Shown: positions 26,109 to 34,434 of the stretch, one piece after another
Layout: each line of letters starts with the position of its first letter
Position numbering within the stretch: position 1 is the stretch's first letter
Assembly: GCF_014649495.1 (NCBI RefSeq)
Contig: NZ_BMTD01000007.1
Span: forward strand, 186,001-250,000
Reading direction: 5' to 3'
From: Streptomyces filipinensis
Lineage (GTDB): Bacteria > Actinomycetota > Actinomycetes > Streptomycetales > Streptomycetaceae
Length of the DNA stretch: 64,000 nucleotides
Program-made: the position numbers and the translations under genes
The notes under the pieces: generated by a model
Seen by the model: only the letters and a program-made list of their open reading frames with translations
Database searches by the model: none
What the model was told of the DNA's origin: nothing

Positions 26109-27536
26109 TCAGACACGAGCGGCCGGACCGGGCGCGTCGGCCGGCACGGCGCCGGCGGTGTCCGCGGTGTGCCGCGCCGGATGATGGAAGACGACGTTGA
26201 GGACGGCGGCGACGAGGGCGCCCACGGCGACCCCGCTCTCCAGCAGGATCCGCACGCCCGAGGGGAAGCCGGAGTACACACCGGGGACCAGGATCGGCAG
26301 CAGCCCCAGCGCGAGCGCCACCGCACAGGTCACCGTGGCCGTGTGGTCCTGGAGCCGCGCCCGGCCCAGCATCTGCACGCCGAGGACGGTGATCACCGCG
26401 AAGACGACCATCGCGGCGCCTCCGACCACCGCCGGCGGCATCACGCTGACCGCCCGCGCCACGGGGGTCACCAAGCCGAGGACGACGAGGACGACGCCCG
26501 CGGCGGCCGTGACGTAGCGGCTGCGTACGCCGGTGACCCGGACGATGCCGATGTTCTCGCCGCTGGTCACCATCAACGGCAGCCCGAAGCAGCCGCCGAG
26601 CAGCGAGGTCAGGGCGTCCCCGCGGACGGTACGCGGCACATCGGTCCGTACGTCGATGTCCTTGCCGACCGCCTCCGCGTTGATGACGGTCTGCCCGGTC
26701 GCCTCCGCCATCGACGCAAGGGTGTACAGCAGCAGCGGCAGCGCGGCGAGCAGGTCGAAGACGGGGGCGCCGAACGGAAACGGCCTGGGCAGGCCCACCA
26801 GGCGGCCCGACAGGGCGGAGCCCGGGTGGACCTGGCCGAGGGCGAAGGCGAGGGCCGTGCCGGCCGCGAGGCCGAGCAGCACGGCGAGTTGCCGCAGCAC
26901 CCCGCGCAGCAGCCGGGTGAAGACGACGATCAGCGCGATGGTGGCGAAGGCCAGCCCGAGGTGGGCCGGATCGGCGAAGCCCGGCGTGCCGGGCTGCCCG
27001 GTGACCAGCAGCGCGCCGACCTTCACCAGGTTGACCCCGACGATCACGATCATCGTGCCGATGACCAGGGGCGGGAAGAACCTCAGCAGGCGCGAGAACA
27101 GCGGCAGCACCAGGAAGGTGAAGGCGGCGGTGAGCAGCACCGCGCCGGTCGCCGTACGCAGCCCGTGCTGCTGCGCGATCGACAGGAACAGGATCAGTGG
27201 CGCACCGCCCGGCAGCATCACGAACGGCAGCCGTGGCCCGAACTTCCAGGGGCCGAGGGACTGCACGAGCGAGCCGATCCCGGACAGCAGCAGGGCCGCC
27301 GAGAGCAGATCCACGGTGGTGCCCGGGCTGAGCCGGAGGGTGGCGCTCATCAGGAAGATCGCGGAGATCGGCGTCGCCGCCATGACGAGGACGTGCTGCA
27401 GGCCGAAGAGCAGGATCCGCCCACGGGGACGGGACTCGTCCACGGGGTGCGCGGCACCGGCTCCGTCCGCGGGTACGGCGGCGGGGTCGCCGGGAGGTAC
27501 GGGAGTGGGGTCGACGGGATGTACGGGACTGGACAC
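26109..27536 (-). CDS. NCS2-family nucleobase:cation symporter (uracil/xanthine permease)
   Basis: Membrane permease of 475 residues with about 12-14 helices. NCS2 features: LFGLQHVLVMAATPISAIFL after a hydrophilic leader of 40 residues, FVMLPGGAPLILFLSIAQQ, the substrate-site helix LLLYTLASMAEATGQTVINAEA, and TSGENIGIVRVTGVRSRYV (the motif typical of xanthine/uric acid-type members is close to this). First gene of a three-gene operon with the amidohydrolase 37 bases downstream, so a purine or related base is probably imported and deaminated. Confidence 0.9.
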   Translation of the reverse strand: MSSPVHPVDPTPVPPGDPAAVPADGAGAAHPVDESRPRGRILLFGLQHVLVMAATPISAIFLMSATLRLSPGTTVDLLSAALLLSGIGSLVQSLGPWKFGPRLPFVMLPGGAPLILFLSIAQQHGLRTATGAVLLTAAFTFLVLPLFSRLLRFFPPLVIGTMIVIVGVNLVKVGALLVTGQPGTPGFADPAHLGLAFATIALIVVFTRLLRGVLRQLAVLLGLAAGTALAFALGQVHPGSALSGRLVGLPRPFPFGAPVFDLLAALPLLLYTLASMAEATGQTVINAEAVGKDIDVRTDVPRTVRGDALTSLLGGCFGLPLMVTSGENIGIVRVTGVRSRYVTAAAGVVLVVLGLVTPVARAVSVMPPAVVGGAAMVVFAVITVLGVQMLGRARLQDHTATVTCAVALALGLLPILVPGVYSGFPSGVRILLESGVAVGALVAAVLNVVFHHPARHTADTAGAVPADAPGPAARV

Positions 27537-27592
27537 GCGCGGGCTCCGTTCGCTCGCTCGGTTCAGGCCTCGACGATCCGGCCGTGGACGGC

Positions 27593-27624
27593 GGCCAAAT
27601 CGATTTGGCCAAATCGATTTGGCC
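27593..27624. promoter_or_regulatory. Two fused 18-bp perfect palindromes
   Basis: GGCCAAATCGATTTGGCC occurs at 27593-27610 and again at 27607-27624, sharing GGCC. The centres are 14 bp apart. The element lies 57 bases upstream of the permease ATG. The CG-centred symmetric form is typical of LacI-family operators, and a LacI gene sits at the other end of this operon. Confidence 0.75.
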
Positions 27625-27687
27625 GTCAGTATGGAGCCGCCGACGGGGGGTCGGTCAAGGGGCTGGACCCGGGTGCCCGCTTCCGGC

Positions 27688-28485
27688 TCAGGCGTTCTTC
27701 CGGGCCACGCCGCCGCAGAAGCCGATCTCGTCGGAGCGGGGCGGGGGAGTGGTGTCCGGGCGCCAGAACGGGACCTGGGCCAGGCCCGGCTCGACCAGCT
27801 CGAAGCCGTCGAAGAACCGCTCGATCTCGGCGCGCGGGCGCAGGTTCAGGGTGGCGGTCGCCTTGTTGTAGACGGCCTGGGCGGCGGTGCGGTCGGCGAA
27901 GTCGCCCGTGGCGTGCGAGAGCACCAGGCAGCTGCCGGCCGGCAGCGCGTCGCGCAGGGCGGCCACGATCTCGCCGGGACGCTCCGCGTCCGTGAGGAAG
28001 TGCAGGACGGCCACGAGGAGCACGGCGACCGGCCGCTCGAAGTCGATCACCTCGCGGACGTGGGGGTGCTCCAGTACGGACCGCGGGTCGCGGAGGTCGC
28101 CGAGGACGATGCTGGTCGTACCGGAGCGGCTGAGCAGCGCGTTGCCGTGTGCGGCCACGATCGGGTCGTTGTCGACATAGGCGACGCGTACGTCCGGGGC
28201 CACCTCCTGGGCGACCTCGTGCACGTTCGGCGAGGTGGGCAGTCCGGTGCCGATGTCCAGGATCTGCCGCACCCCGCTGCCGACGGCGTAGCGGACGGCG
28301 CGGTGCAGGAAGGCGCGGTTCGCCCGCACGCCGATGCGTGCCTCGGGTGCGGCGGCGGCCAGCTCTTCACCGGCCCGCTGGTCCACCTCGTAGTTGTCCT
28401 TGCCGCCCAGGAGGTAGTCGTAGATCCGCGCGGGGTGCGGCTTGCTGGTGTCGATGTGCACGGCCTGGACGCCGTCCTGTGTCAC
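27688..28485 (-). CDS. SAM-dependent methyltransferase (DUF574 / Methyltransf_19 type)
   Basis: A 265-residue methyltransferase of the group abundant in streptomycetes and often found near conservon or regulatory genes. Signs: HIDTSKPHPARIYDYLLGGK with DNYEVD after it, the SAM-binding strand ILDIGTGLPTSPN, and AYVDNDPIVAAHG. GTG 28485 has GAGGAG upstream; the open frame to 28554 is not used. Substrates of the family are not established. Transcribed alone. Confidence 0.88.
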   Translation of the reverse strand: MTQDGVQAVHIDTSKPHPARIYDYLLGGKDNYEVDQRAGEELAAAAPEARIGVRANRAFLHRAVRYAVGSGVRQILDIGTGLPTSPNVHEVAQEVAPDVRVAYVDNDPIVAAHGNALLSRSGTTSIVLGDLRDPRSVLEHPHVREVIDFERPVAVLLVAVLHFLTDAERPGEIVAALRDALPAGSCLVLSHATGDFADRTAAQAVYNKATATLNLRPRAEIERFFDGFELVEPGLAQVPFWRPDTTPPPRSDEIGFCGGVARKNA

Positions 28486-28944
28486 GCTGTGCTCCTCTCG
28501 GCGACCGTCACGGCCTCGGCTCCGCGAACGGCTGGCCAAAGCTTCCCATATCAACTACCGGCCGCGCGCCCGTAGTTCCCGGGGTCGTGGTCGCCCGGTG
28601 AGGGAGCGGTGGTCGCCCGGACGCCGCCCGCAGGTGGCCGCGGGGCACGGCGGCAGCGGGGGCGTCACCCGGGCGGCCCGGCTCCGGTGGCCCGCGGGCG
28701 GCCGGCGTCGGAGGGTGGGCAACGAGATCGGTGAGTCGAAGCTTCGTCGGACCGGTCGTCGAGTCGTCCCTCCGTGTCCGTGACGAGGCGGGTCGACGCT
28801 TTCCGGGGCGGGGAACGGTGAATCCATGCGCTCAGGTCGTTCCCCGCCCTTCCGTCCTCCCCGCCCGGCAGGTGCTTGCGCTCGGAAACCGATCGGTTTA
28901 CCGTGGCCAGGAAACCGATCGGTTTCCCCTGTGGAGGTACGGAC
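28486..28944. other. Divergent intergenic region with TetR-type operators
   Basis: About 460 bases without a gene between the methyltransferase (-) and the SDR (+). The right-hand part contains the two AAACCGATCGGTTT palindromes. The rest, about 28560-28880, shows no domain in any frame. Confidence 0.55.
28886..28927. promoter_or_regulatory. Tandem TetR-type operators before SDR gene
   Basis: AAACCGATCGGTTT stands at 28886-28899 and 28912-28925, centres 26 bp apart; the second is extended to the perfect GGAAACCGATCGGTTTCC (28910-28927). It ends 17 bases before the SDR ATG and spans the promoter area. This is the classic shape of a TetR-family operator. Confidence 0.78.
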
Positions 28945-29649
28945 ATGACTTCGATCAAGGACTCGGTCGCGCTGGTCACCGGCGGCAGCCGGGGCCTGGG
29001 CAAGGCGCTGGTCGAGGAGCTGTACGCGCGCGGAGCCGCCAAGGTGTACGCCACGGCGCGCGACCCGCACACCGTGACCCACCCCGATGCCGAACCGCTC
29101 GCCCTGGAGGTCACCGACCCCTCGTCGGTCGAGGCCGCGGCGGCACGGGCCCGGGACGTCACGATCCTGGTCAACAACGCGGGCGTCTCGCTCGGCGCGA
29201 GGTCCTTCCTCGACGCCCCCCTCGACGACGTACGCCGCGAATTCGAGATCAACTTCTACGGACCGCTGTTGGTCACCCGGTCCTTCGTCCCGGTCCTCGA
29301 GCGCAACGGCGGCGGACACCTCCTCAACGTCCACTCCGTGCTCTCCTGGCTCGGCGTCGCCGGCTCCTACAGCGCCACCAAGGCCGCCCTGTGGTCCCAG
29401 ACCAACTCCCTGCGCCTGGAACTGCGTTCACGTGGCATCGCCGTCACCGGGCTGCACGTCGGCTACATCGACACCGACATGGCCTCGGGCATCGACGCAC
29501 CCAAGTCCGCTCCGGGCGCCGTCGCCGCACTGGCGCTGGACGGTGTGGAGGCCGGGGCGTACGAGGTGCTGGCCGACGACCTCACCCGGAGCGTGAAGGC
29601 GGGGCTGTCCCAAGACCTGGCGGCCCTCTATCCGCAGCTCGCCGACTAG
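28945..29649 (+). CDS. SDR-family oxidoreductase
   Basis: A classical short-chain dehydrogenase of 234 residues. The cofactor loop TGGSRGLGK is at residues 12-20, NNAG near 73, the catalytic Ser in NVHSVLSWLGVAG and Tyr/Lys in YSATK; the Asp/Arg pattern (ATARDP) suggests NADP. ATG 28945 follows GGAGG. It is transcribed alone downstream of two TetR-type operators, so it is probably strongly repressed until an inducer appears. Substrate unknown. Confidence 0.92.
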   Translation: MTSIKDSVALVTGGSRGLGKALVEELYARGAAKVYATARDPHTVTHPDAEPLALEVTDPSSVEAAAARARDVTILVNNAGVSLGARSFLDAPLDDVRREFEINFYGPLLVTRSFVPVLERNGGGHLLNVHSVLSWLGVAGSYSATKAALWSQTNSLRLELRSRGIAVTGLHVGYIDTDMASGIDAPKSAPGAVAALALDGVEAGAYEVLADDLTRSVKAGLSQDLAALYPQLAD

Positions 29650-29917
29650 CGAAACCTCACCGGGCTCGGAAATCCCTCGGTCACGGCACCTCGTCGACCG
29701 CGGAACCTCATCGGTCGCAGCCGTCACGAGCACCGGCGTTTCGGTCACCTGCCACCGTCGCGGAGGCCTTGGGCCACGGTGACCGCGCGTAAGACGCCCC
29801 GGATTCACGGGGCTCCTCTTCGTCCGGAATCGCGTGCGTTCGATTCGCCCGCGCCCTCGTTGGGCCTGGCACCGCCGAACCACCCAGGTGCGGTGCCGAC
29901 CCGACGGAGGGATGCAC

Positions 29918-31804
29918 GTGACCGTGACCGACGCCTCGACAGAAGACGCCCCGCCGCCCCCTCCACCGCCGGCCGCGATCAACTACGAGGGCAAGTTCGG
30001 CAAGAACCCCCTGGAAGAGGCCAGTTTCCGGGGGATGTGCGGGCGTCTGCCGTCCGTGCTGCGCCACACCGCGGGCATGGCCTGGTCCGTCGACCGGACC
30101 GGGGTCGTCCTCCTCCTCGGCTGCCAGCTCCTCACCGGCCTCGCGGCTGCCGTGGTCCTCGGCTGCACCGCACAGGCCATGCGGCACATCCTCGGCACGG
30201 GCCCTGTGTCCGAACGGCTGCACGGGGCCCTGCCCGCCCTCGTGGTCGTCACCGCCGCGGCGGCGGCCGGCCGGATCAGCCGGGCCCTGGCGTCCTACGC
30301 CGACGGGCGGATCACCCCGCGGCTGGTGACCGAGGCCGACGTGGCCCTCGTCTCCGCCGTCTGCCGGGTGGAAGCCGCGGCCCAGGGCGAGGACGGGTTC
30401 GCCGACCGGCAGGAGGCCGCCGAGGTCGGCGTGACCCGCACCACCACGATGGTCAAGGACGCGCAGCAGTTCCTGGCCTCGCTCATCCGCATGACCGCCG
30501 CCGGCGCGGTCATCACCGCGCTGCACTGGCTGATGCTCCCCCTGTTGCTGCTGGCCGTCCTGCCCGCGGGCCTCGGGGCCGTGCTGTCCGCCCGTGTCGA
30601 CTACGAGACGCACTACGCCAACGTCGGCGACCGCAACGTACGCGGCATGATGCGCTGGTGGGCCACCTTCTCGCGGCACGGCGACGAGGTCCGCGCCAAC
30701 GGCATGACCGACTACCTCGTCCACTGGTACCGCGCGCTGTCCGAGCGGATCGACCGGCGCACCCTGACCGCCGCGCCCCGCATGCTCCGGATCGTCCTCG
30801 CGACCTCCGCCCTCGGCGGCGCGTTCCTGCTCATCACCTGGGCCGCGCTCGCGTGGCTCGCGATGACCGGGCGGGTCGCCCTGCCCGTCGCCGCGACAGC
30901 GGTGGTCGCCGTGCAGACCACGCTCGCCGCGCTCTCCCAGTTCGTCCAGTACGGCGCCGCGCTGTTCCACACCTCCCTCTATCTCGCCGACATGCGCTCC
31001 TTCCTCGACATGGCCGCCGCACGGGCCCCGAAACGCGGGGAGTCGACGATCCCGGAACAGGTCGAGGAGATCCTGCTGGAGGAGGTCGTCCACCAGTACC
31101 CCGGCAAGGACGAGCCCGCCGTGGACGGTGTCTCCCTCACGCTGCGGCGCGGTGAGATCCTCGCGATCGTCGGTGAGAACGGCTCCGGCAAGTCCACGCT
31201 GACCAAGCTCATCACCGGCATCCTGCTCGCGGACAAGGGCCGCGTCCTGTGGGACGGCGTCGACATCGCACGCGCCCGGCCCGACTCCGTCTGGGGCCGG
31301 ACCGCGCTGGTCCCGCAGAACTTCGCCTGCTGGCCGTTGCGCGTCAGGGAGAACATCACGCTCGGCCAGCCGCGCACCCATGACGACGGGCCGGTGTGGG
31401 ACGCCGTCGACGCGGTCGGCATGCGGGAGGCGGTCGAGCGGCTTCCGCACGGGCTCGACACCCTGCTCGCACGCGAGATCTTCGGCGGCGCCGAGCTGTC
31501 CGGCGGACAGTGGCAGCGCCTGGCCTGCGGCCGCGCGCTGTACCGCCGTACCCCGCTGCTCATCCTGGACGAGCCGACGTCCCAGATGGACCCGCGTGGC
31601 GAGCACCAGATCTTCCTGGAGATCAAGCGCATCGCCGCGCGGCGCATCACCATCGTGGTCACCCACCAGCTGGAGAACACCCGCCTCGCCGACCGGATCG
31701 TCGTCCTGCGGAACGGCCGTGTCATCGAGCAGGGCGGGTACGACGACCTCGTCCACGCCGGCGGCCTCTTCGCCGAACTCGTCGCCCTGGCCAAGGACCG
31801 GTGA
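29918..31804 (+). CDS. ABC exporter (fused membrane and ATPase domains)
   Basis: A half-transporter of 628 residues: a Pro-rich leader (PPPPPPP), five or six membrane helices in about 55-350, then the nucleotide-binding domain. Motifs: Walker A GENGSGKST, signature ELSGGQWQRLACG, Walker B PLLILDEPTSQMD, and VVTHQLENT as the switch His region. GTG 29918 is chosen over ATG 29912 because GGAGG sits 7 bases upstream. The N-terminal NPLEEASFRGMCGRLP motif recurs in streptomycete exporters near peptide gene clusters, but no precursor peptide is apparent here. Cargo unknown. Confidence 0.88.
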   Translation: MTVTDASTEDAPPPPPPPAAINYEGKFGKNPLEEASFRGMCGRLPSVLRHTAGMAWSVDRTGVVLLLGCQLLTGLAAAVVLGCTAQAMRHILGTGPVSERLHGALPALVVVTAAAAAGRISRALASYADGRITPRLVTEADVALVSAVCRVEAAAQGEDGFADRQEAAEVGVTRTTTMVKDAQQFLASLIRMTAAGAVITALHWLMLPLLLLAVLPAGLGAVLSARVDYETHYANVGDRNVRGMMRWWATFSRHGDEVRANGMTDYLVHWYRALSERIDRRTLTAAPRMLRIVLATSALGGAFLLITWAALAWLAMTGRVALPVAATAVVAVQTTLAALSQFVQYGAALFHTSLYLADMRSFLDMAAARAPKRGESTIPEQVEEILLEEVVHQYPGKDEPAVDGVSLTLRRGEILAIVGENGSGKSTLTKLITGILLADKGRVLWDGVDIARARPDSVWGRTALVPQNFACWPLRVRENITLGQPRTHDDGPVWDAVDAVGMREAVERLPHGLDTLLAREIFGGAELSGGQWQRLACGRALYRRTPLLILDEPTSQMDPRGEHQIFLEIKRIAARRITIVVTHQLENTRLADRIVVLRNGRVIEQGGYDDLVHAGGLFAELVALAKDR

Positions 31805-32002
31805 CGCGGCAGGCCAGCTCGGGGGCGGGGCCGCACGGCGCGGGCATGGCCCGAACCTGCGGAAGCGTGGCCCGGACCGTCGCGGCGGCGGCCGGGCCCG
31901 CGCCGATACGATCATGATCACGTTGACGGAGCAGTCCCGTCCGGTCCCGCCCCGGGGCTGTGGCGCGCCCGGCGGGACCACACCGACGAGGGGAAACGCA
32001 CC

Positions 32003-32989
32003 ATGGAGTACGTCAAGCTCGGCACGAGCGGCCTGGAGGTCTCCCGGCTGGCGCTGGGCTGCATGAGCTACGGCGTTCCCGACCGGGGGCCGCACCCGTG
32101 GACCCTGGACGAGGACGCCGCCCGCCCGCTCATCCGCCAGGCCCTGGACGCGGGCATCACGTTCTTCGACACGGCCAACAGCTATTCGGCCGGCACCAGC
32201 GAGGAGATCGTCGGCAGGGCACTCGGGGAGATGGCCCGGCGCGAGGACGTCGTGATCGCCACCAAGGTCTACTTCGCGGTGGAGAACGGCGCGGCCCGCA
32301 GCGACCGCCCCAACCGTTCGGGGCTGTCCCGCAAGGCGATCATGACCGAGATCGACCACAGCCTGCGCCGGCTCGGCACGGACCACGTCGACCTCTACCA
32401 GATCCACCGCTTCGACCCGCACACGCCGGTCGAGGAGACCATGGAGGCGCTGCACGACGTGGTCAGGGCGGGCAAGGCGCGCTACATCGGGGCGAGTTCG
32501 ATGTACGCCTGGCAGTTCGCCAAGCTGCAGCACACCGCCGAGCGGCACGGCTGGACGAAGTTCGTGTCCATGCAGAACCACTACAACCTCCTCTACCGCG
32601 AGGAGGAGCGCGAGATGCTGCCGCTCTGCGCCGACCAGGGCGTCGGCGTGATCCCGTGGAGCCCGCTCGCCCGCGGCCGGCTCACCCGCGACTGGGACGC
32701 CGCAAGCGTCCGCAGCGAGACGGACGCCTACGGCCGGACCCTGTACCAGCCGGAGGACAAGCGGATCGTCGACGCCGTCGCCGCGATCGCCGCGCGCCGT
32801 GGCGTCCCGCGCGCCCAGGTGGCCCTGGCCTGGGTCGCCGCCCGCCCCGGGGTGACCGCACCCATCGTCGGTGCCACCAAGGCCCATCACATCCCGGACG
32901 CGCTCGCCGCGCTCGACCTGCGGCTCACCGACGACGAGGTCCGGGAACTGGAGGAGCCGTACACGCCCAGGGGGATCAGCGGTCACTGA
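32003..32989 (+). CDS. Aldo/keto reductase
   Basis: An NADPH-dependent (alpha/beta)8-barrel oxidoreductase of 328 residues, of the AKR11/14-like group. The catalytic tetrad is readable: Asp in FFDTANSYS (D50), Tyr of that loop, Lys in IATKVYFA and His in LYQIHRFDP. The coenzyme end SPLARGRLTRDW and PIVGATKAHHI also fit. ATG 32003 with GAGGGG upstream. It stands alone between an ABC exporter and a dehydratase. The carbonyl substrate is unknown. Confidence 0.92.
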   Translation: MEYVKLGTSGLEVSRLALGCMSYGVPDRGPHPWTLDEDAARPLIRQALDAGITFFDTANSYSAGTSEEIVGRALGEMARREDVVIATKVYFAVENGAARSDRPNRSGLSRKAIMTEIDHSLRRLGTDHVDLYQIHRFDPHTPVEETMEALHDVVRAGKARYIGASSMYAWQFAKLQHTAERHGWTKFVSMQNHYNLLYREEEREMLPLCADQGVGVIPWSPLARGRLTRDWDAASVRSETDAYGRTLYQPEDKRIVDAVAAIAARRGVPRAQVALAWVAARPGVTAPIVGATKAHHIPDALAALDLRLTDDEVRELEEPYTPRGISGH

Positions 32990-33145
32990 GGCCGGCCGCA
33001 CGGCATGCCCCAGCCGGTTCGGCGCCCGTCGTCCCCTGGACAGGCGGGCGCCGGGCTACCTAGAGTTCCTGTCCAGGAATGGAAAATCAGTCCAAGTGTC
33101 CGGCGGGCAGGTCCGTTGGACGCTGGGCAGGAAGAGGAGACCGCC

Positions 33146-34117
33146 ATGGCCGCCGCCGCTTCAGGCGTAACGTTCGACGACGTCCGTGCGGCCGCCGCAC
33201 GCATCGAAGGCGTCGCCCACCGCACCCCCGTCCTCACCTCGCGCACCCTGAACGCCCTCGTCGGCGCCGAGGTGTTCATCAAGTGCGAGAACTTCCAGCG
33301 CGCGGGTGCCTTCAAGTTCCGTGGTGCCTACAACGCGGCCGCCCAGCTCTCCCCGGAACAGCTGGCCAAGGGCATCGCCGCCTACTCCTCCGGCAACCAC
33401 GCCCAGGCCACCGCCCTGGCCGCCCGCGAACTCGGCACCACCGCCGTCATCCTGATGCCCGAGGACGCCCCGCGCTCCAAGCGCGAGGCGACCGCCGGAT
33501 ACGGCGCCGAGATCGTCACCTACGACCGCTACACCGAGGACCGGACAGCGCTCGGTACGGCGCTGGCCGAGGACCGCGGCCTGGCCCTCATCCCTCCTTA
33601 CGACCATCCCCATGTCATCGCCGGACAGGGCACCGCGACGCTCGAACTCCTCGACGAGACCGGCCCGCTGGACGCCCTGGTCGTACCCGTCGGGGGCGGC
33701 GGCCTGATCGCCGGAAGCGCGACCGCCGCCAAGGCCCTGCACCCCGGCATCCGGGTCGTCGGCGTGGAGCCGGAAGCGGGGGACGACACCAGGCGCTCCC
33801 TGGAGAGCGGATCCCGTGTCACCCTGCCCGTTCCCCGCACCATCGCCGACGGACAGGCCCTGCCCACGCCCGGCGAGATCACCTTCGAGATCAACCGGCA
33901 TGTCGTCGACGCCATCTCCCTGGTCAGCGACGCGGACATCGTGCACGCCATGCGTTTCGCCTTCGAACGCCTGAAGATCGTCCTGGAGCCCAGCGGTGCC
34001 ACCGGCCTGGCCGCACTCCTGGCGGGCCGCGTCGACGACCTCCCGCCCCGCATCGGCGTCATCGCCTCCGGCGGCAATGTCGACACCCGCCGGTTCACCG
34101 AACTCGTGGGCGGATGA
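33146..34117 (+). CDS. Threonine/serine dehydratase-like PLP enzyme
   Basis: A fold-type II PLP enzyme of 323 residues. The PLP Lys lies in AGAFKFRGAYNAA (about K52), the substrate loop is SSGNHAQ, the phosphate cradle is PVGGGGLIAG, and ASGGN closes the active site. There is no C-terminal ACT regulatory domain, so it is like catabolic or broad-range threonine/serine dehydratases or serine racemases, not biosynthetic IlvA. ATG 33146 follows GAAGAGGAG. It would deaminate L-threonine or L-serine to the 2-oxoacid. Confidence 0.9.
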   Translation: MAAAASGVTFDDVRAAAARIEGVAHRTPVLTSRTLNALVGAEVFIKCENFQRAGAFKFRGAYNAAAQLSPEQLAKGIAAYSSGNHAQATALAARELGTTAVILMPEDAPRSKREATAGYGAEIVTYDRYTEDRTALGTALAEDRGLALIPPYDHPHVIAGQGTATLELLDETGPLDALVVPVGGGGLIAGSATAAKALHPGIRVVGVEPEAGDDTRRSLESGSRVTLPVPRTIADGQALPTPGEITFEINRHVVDAISLVSDADIVHAMRFAFERLKIVLEPSGATGLAALLAGRVDDLPPRIGVIASGGNVDTRRFTELVGG

Positions 34118-34434
34118 AGGGTGTTGCGGCGCGGTGCGATCCGTGCCGCGCGACGGCCGGGCCCTGCGCGCGGTTCTCGGCCCGGGGCCGCCGCCCCGGA
34201 CCGCGCCGGTGACCGGTCGGCGTCCGCCGGCCGACGTCACGGGCGTCAAGGGGGCGGCGATCGCCCGGGATCCACGGTGCCGGACGCCGTCCGGGAAGCG
34301 GCGGACCCCGGGGGCTCCGGTTCCCCGGTGTGGCCTGACGCCTCGCCCGCCGACCGGGTCACCGGAACCCGACATCACCGACGCGAACGCCACATTTCCC
34401 CCTATCGCGCCGCAATTTGTGTCTTATTACAGCC
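34118..34434. other. Gene-free interval
   Basis: About 317 bases between the dehydratase and multicopper oxidase genes. Apart from the hairpin at 34182 and a locally AT-richer segment (34390-34430) that may hold the oxidase promoter, I see nothing in it. Confidence 0.45.
34182..34199 (+). terminator. Hairpin after dehydratase gene
   Basis: CCGGGGC and GCCCCGG form a 7-bp stem with a 4-base loop, 65 bases after the dehydratase stop. No T run. Confidence 0.4.

Noticed and set aside
25572..28575. Long plus-strand frames over the amidohydrolase, permease and methyltransferase genes
   Set aside because: Biased composition and no motifs; the minus strand encodes recognisable proteins there.
29912..31804. 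Lanthipeptide-type export cluster around the ABC exporter
   Set aside because: No precursor peptide, lanthipeptide synthetase or radical SAM gene is encoded nearby; only the exporter leader is suggestive.
29708..33001. 1097-codon minus-strand open frame
   Set aside because: Shadow of the ABC exporter and aldo/keto reductase genes; long open antisense frames are expected at this GC content.
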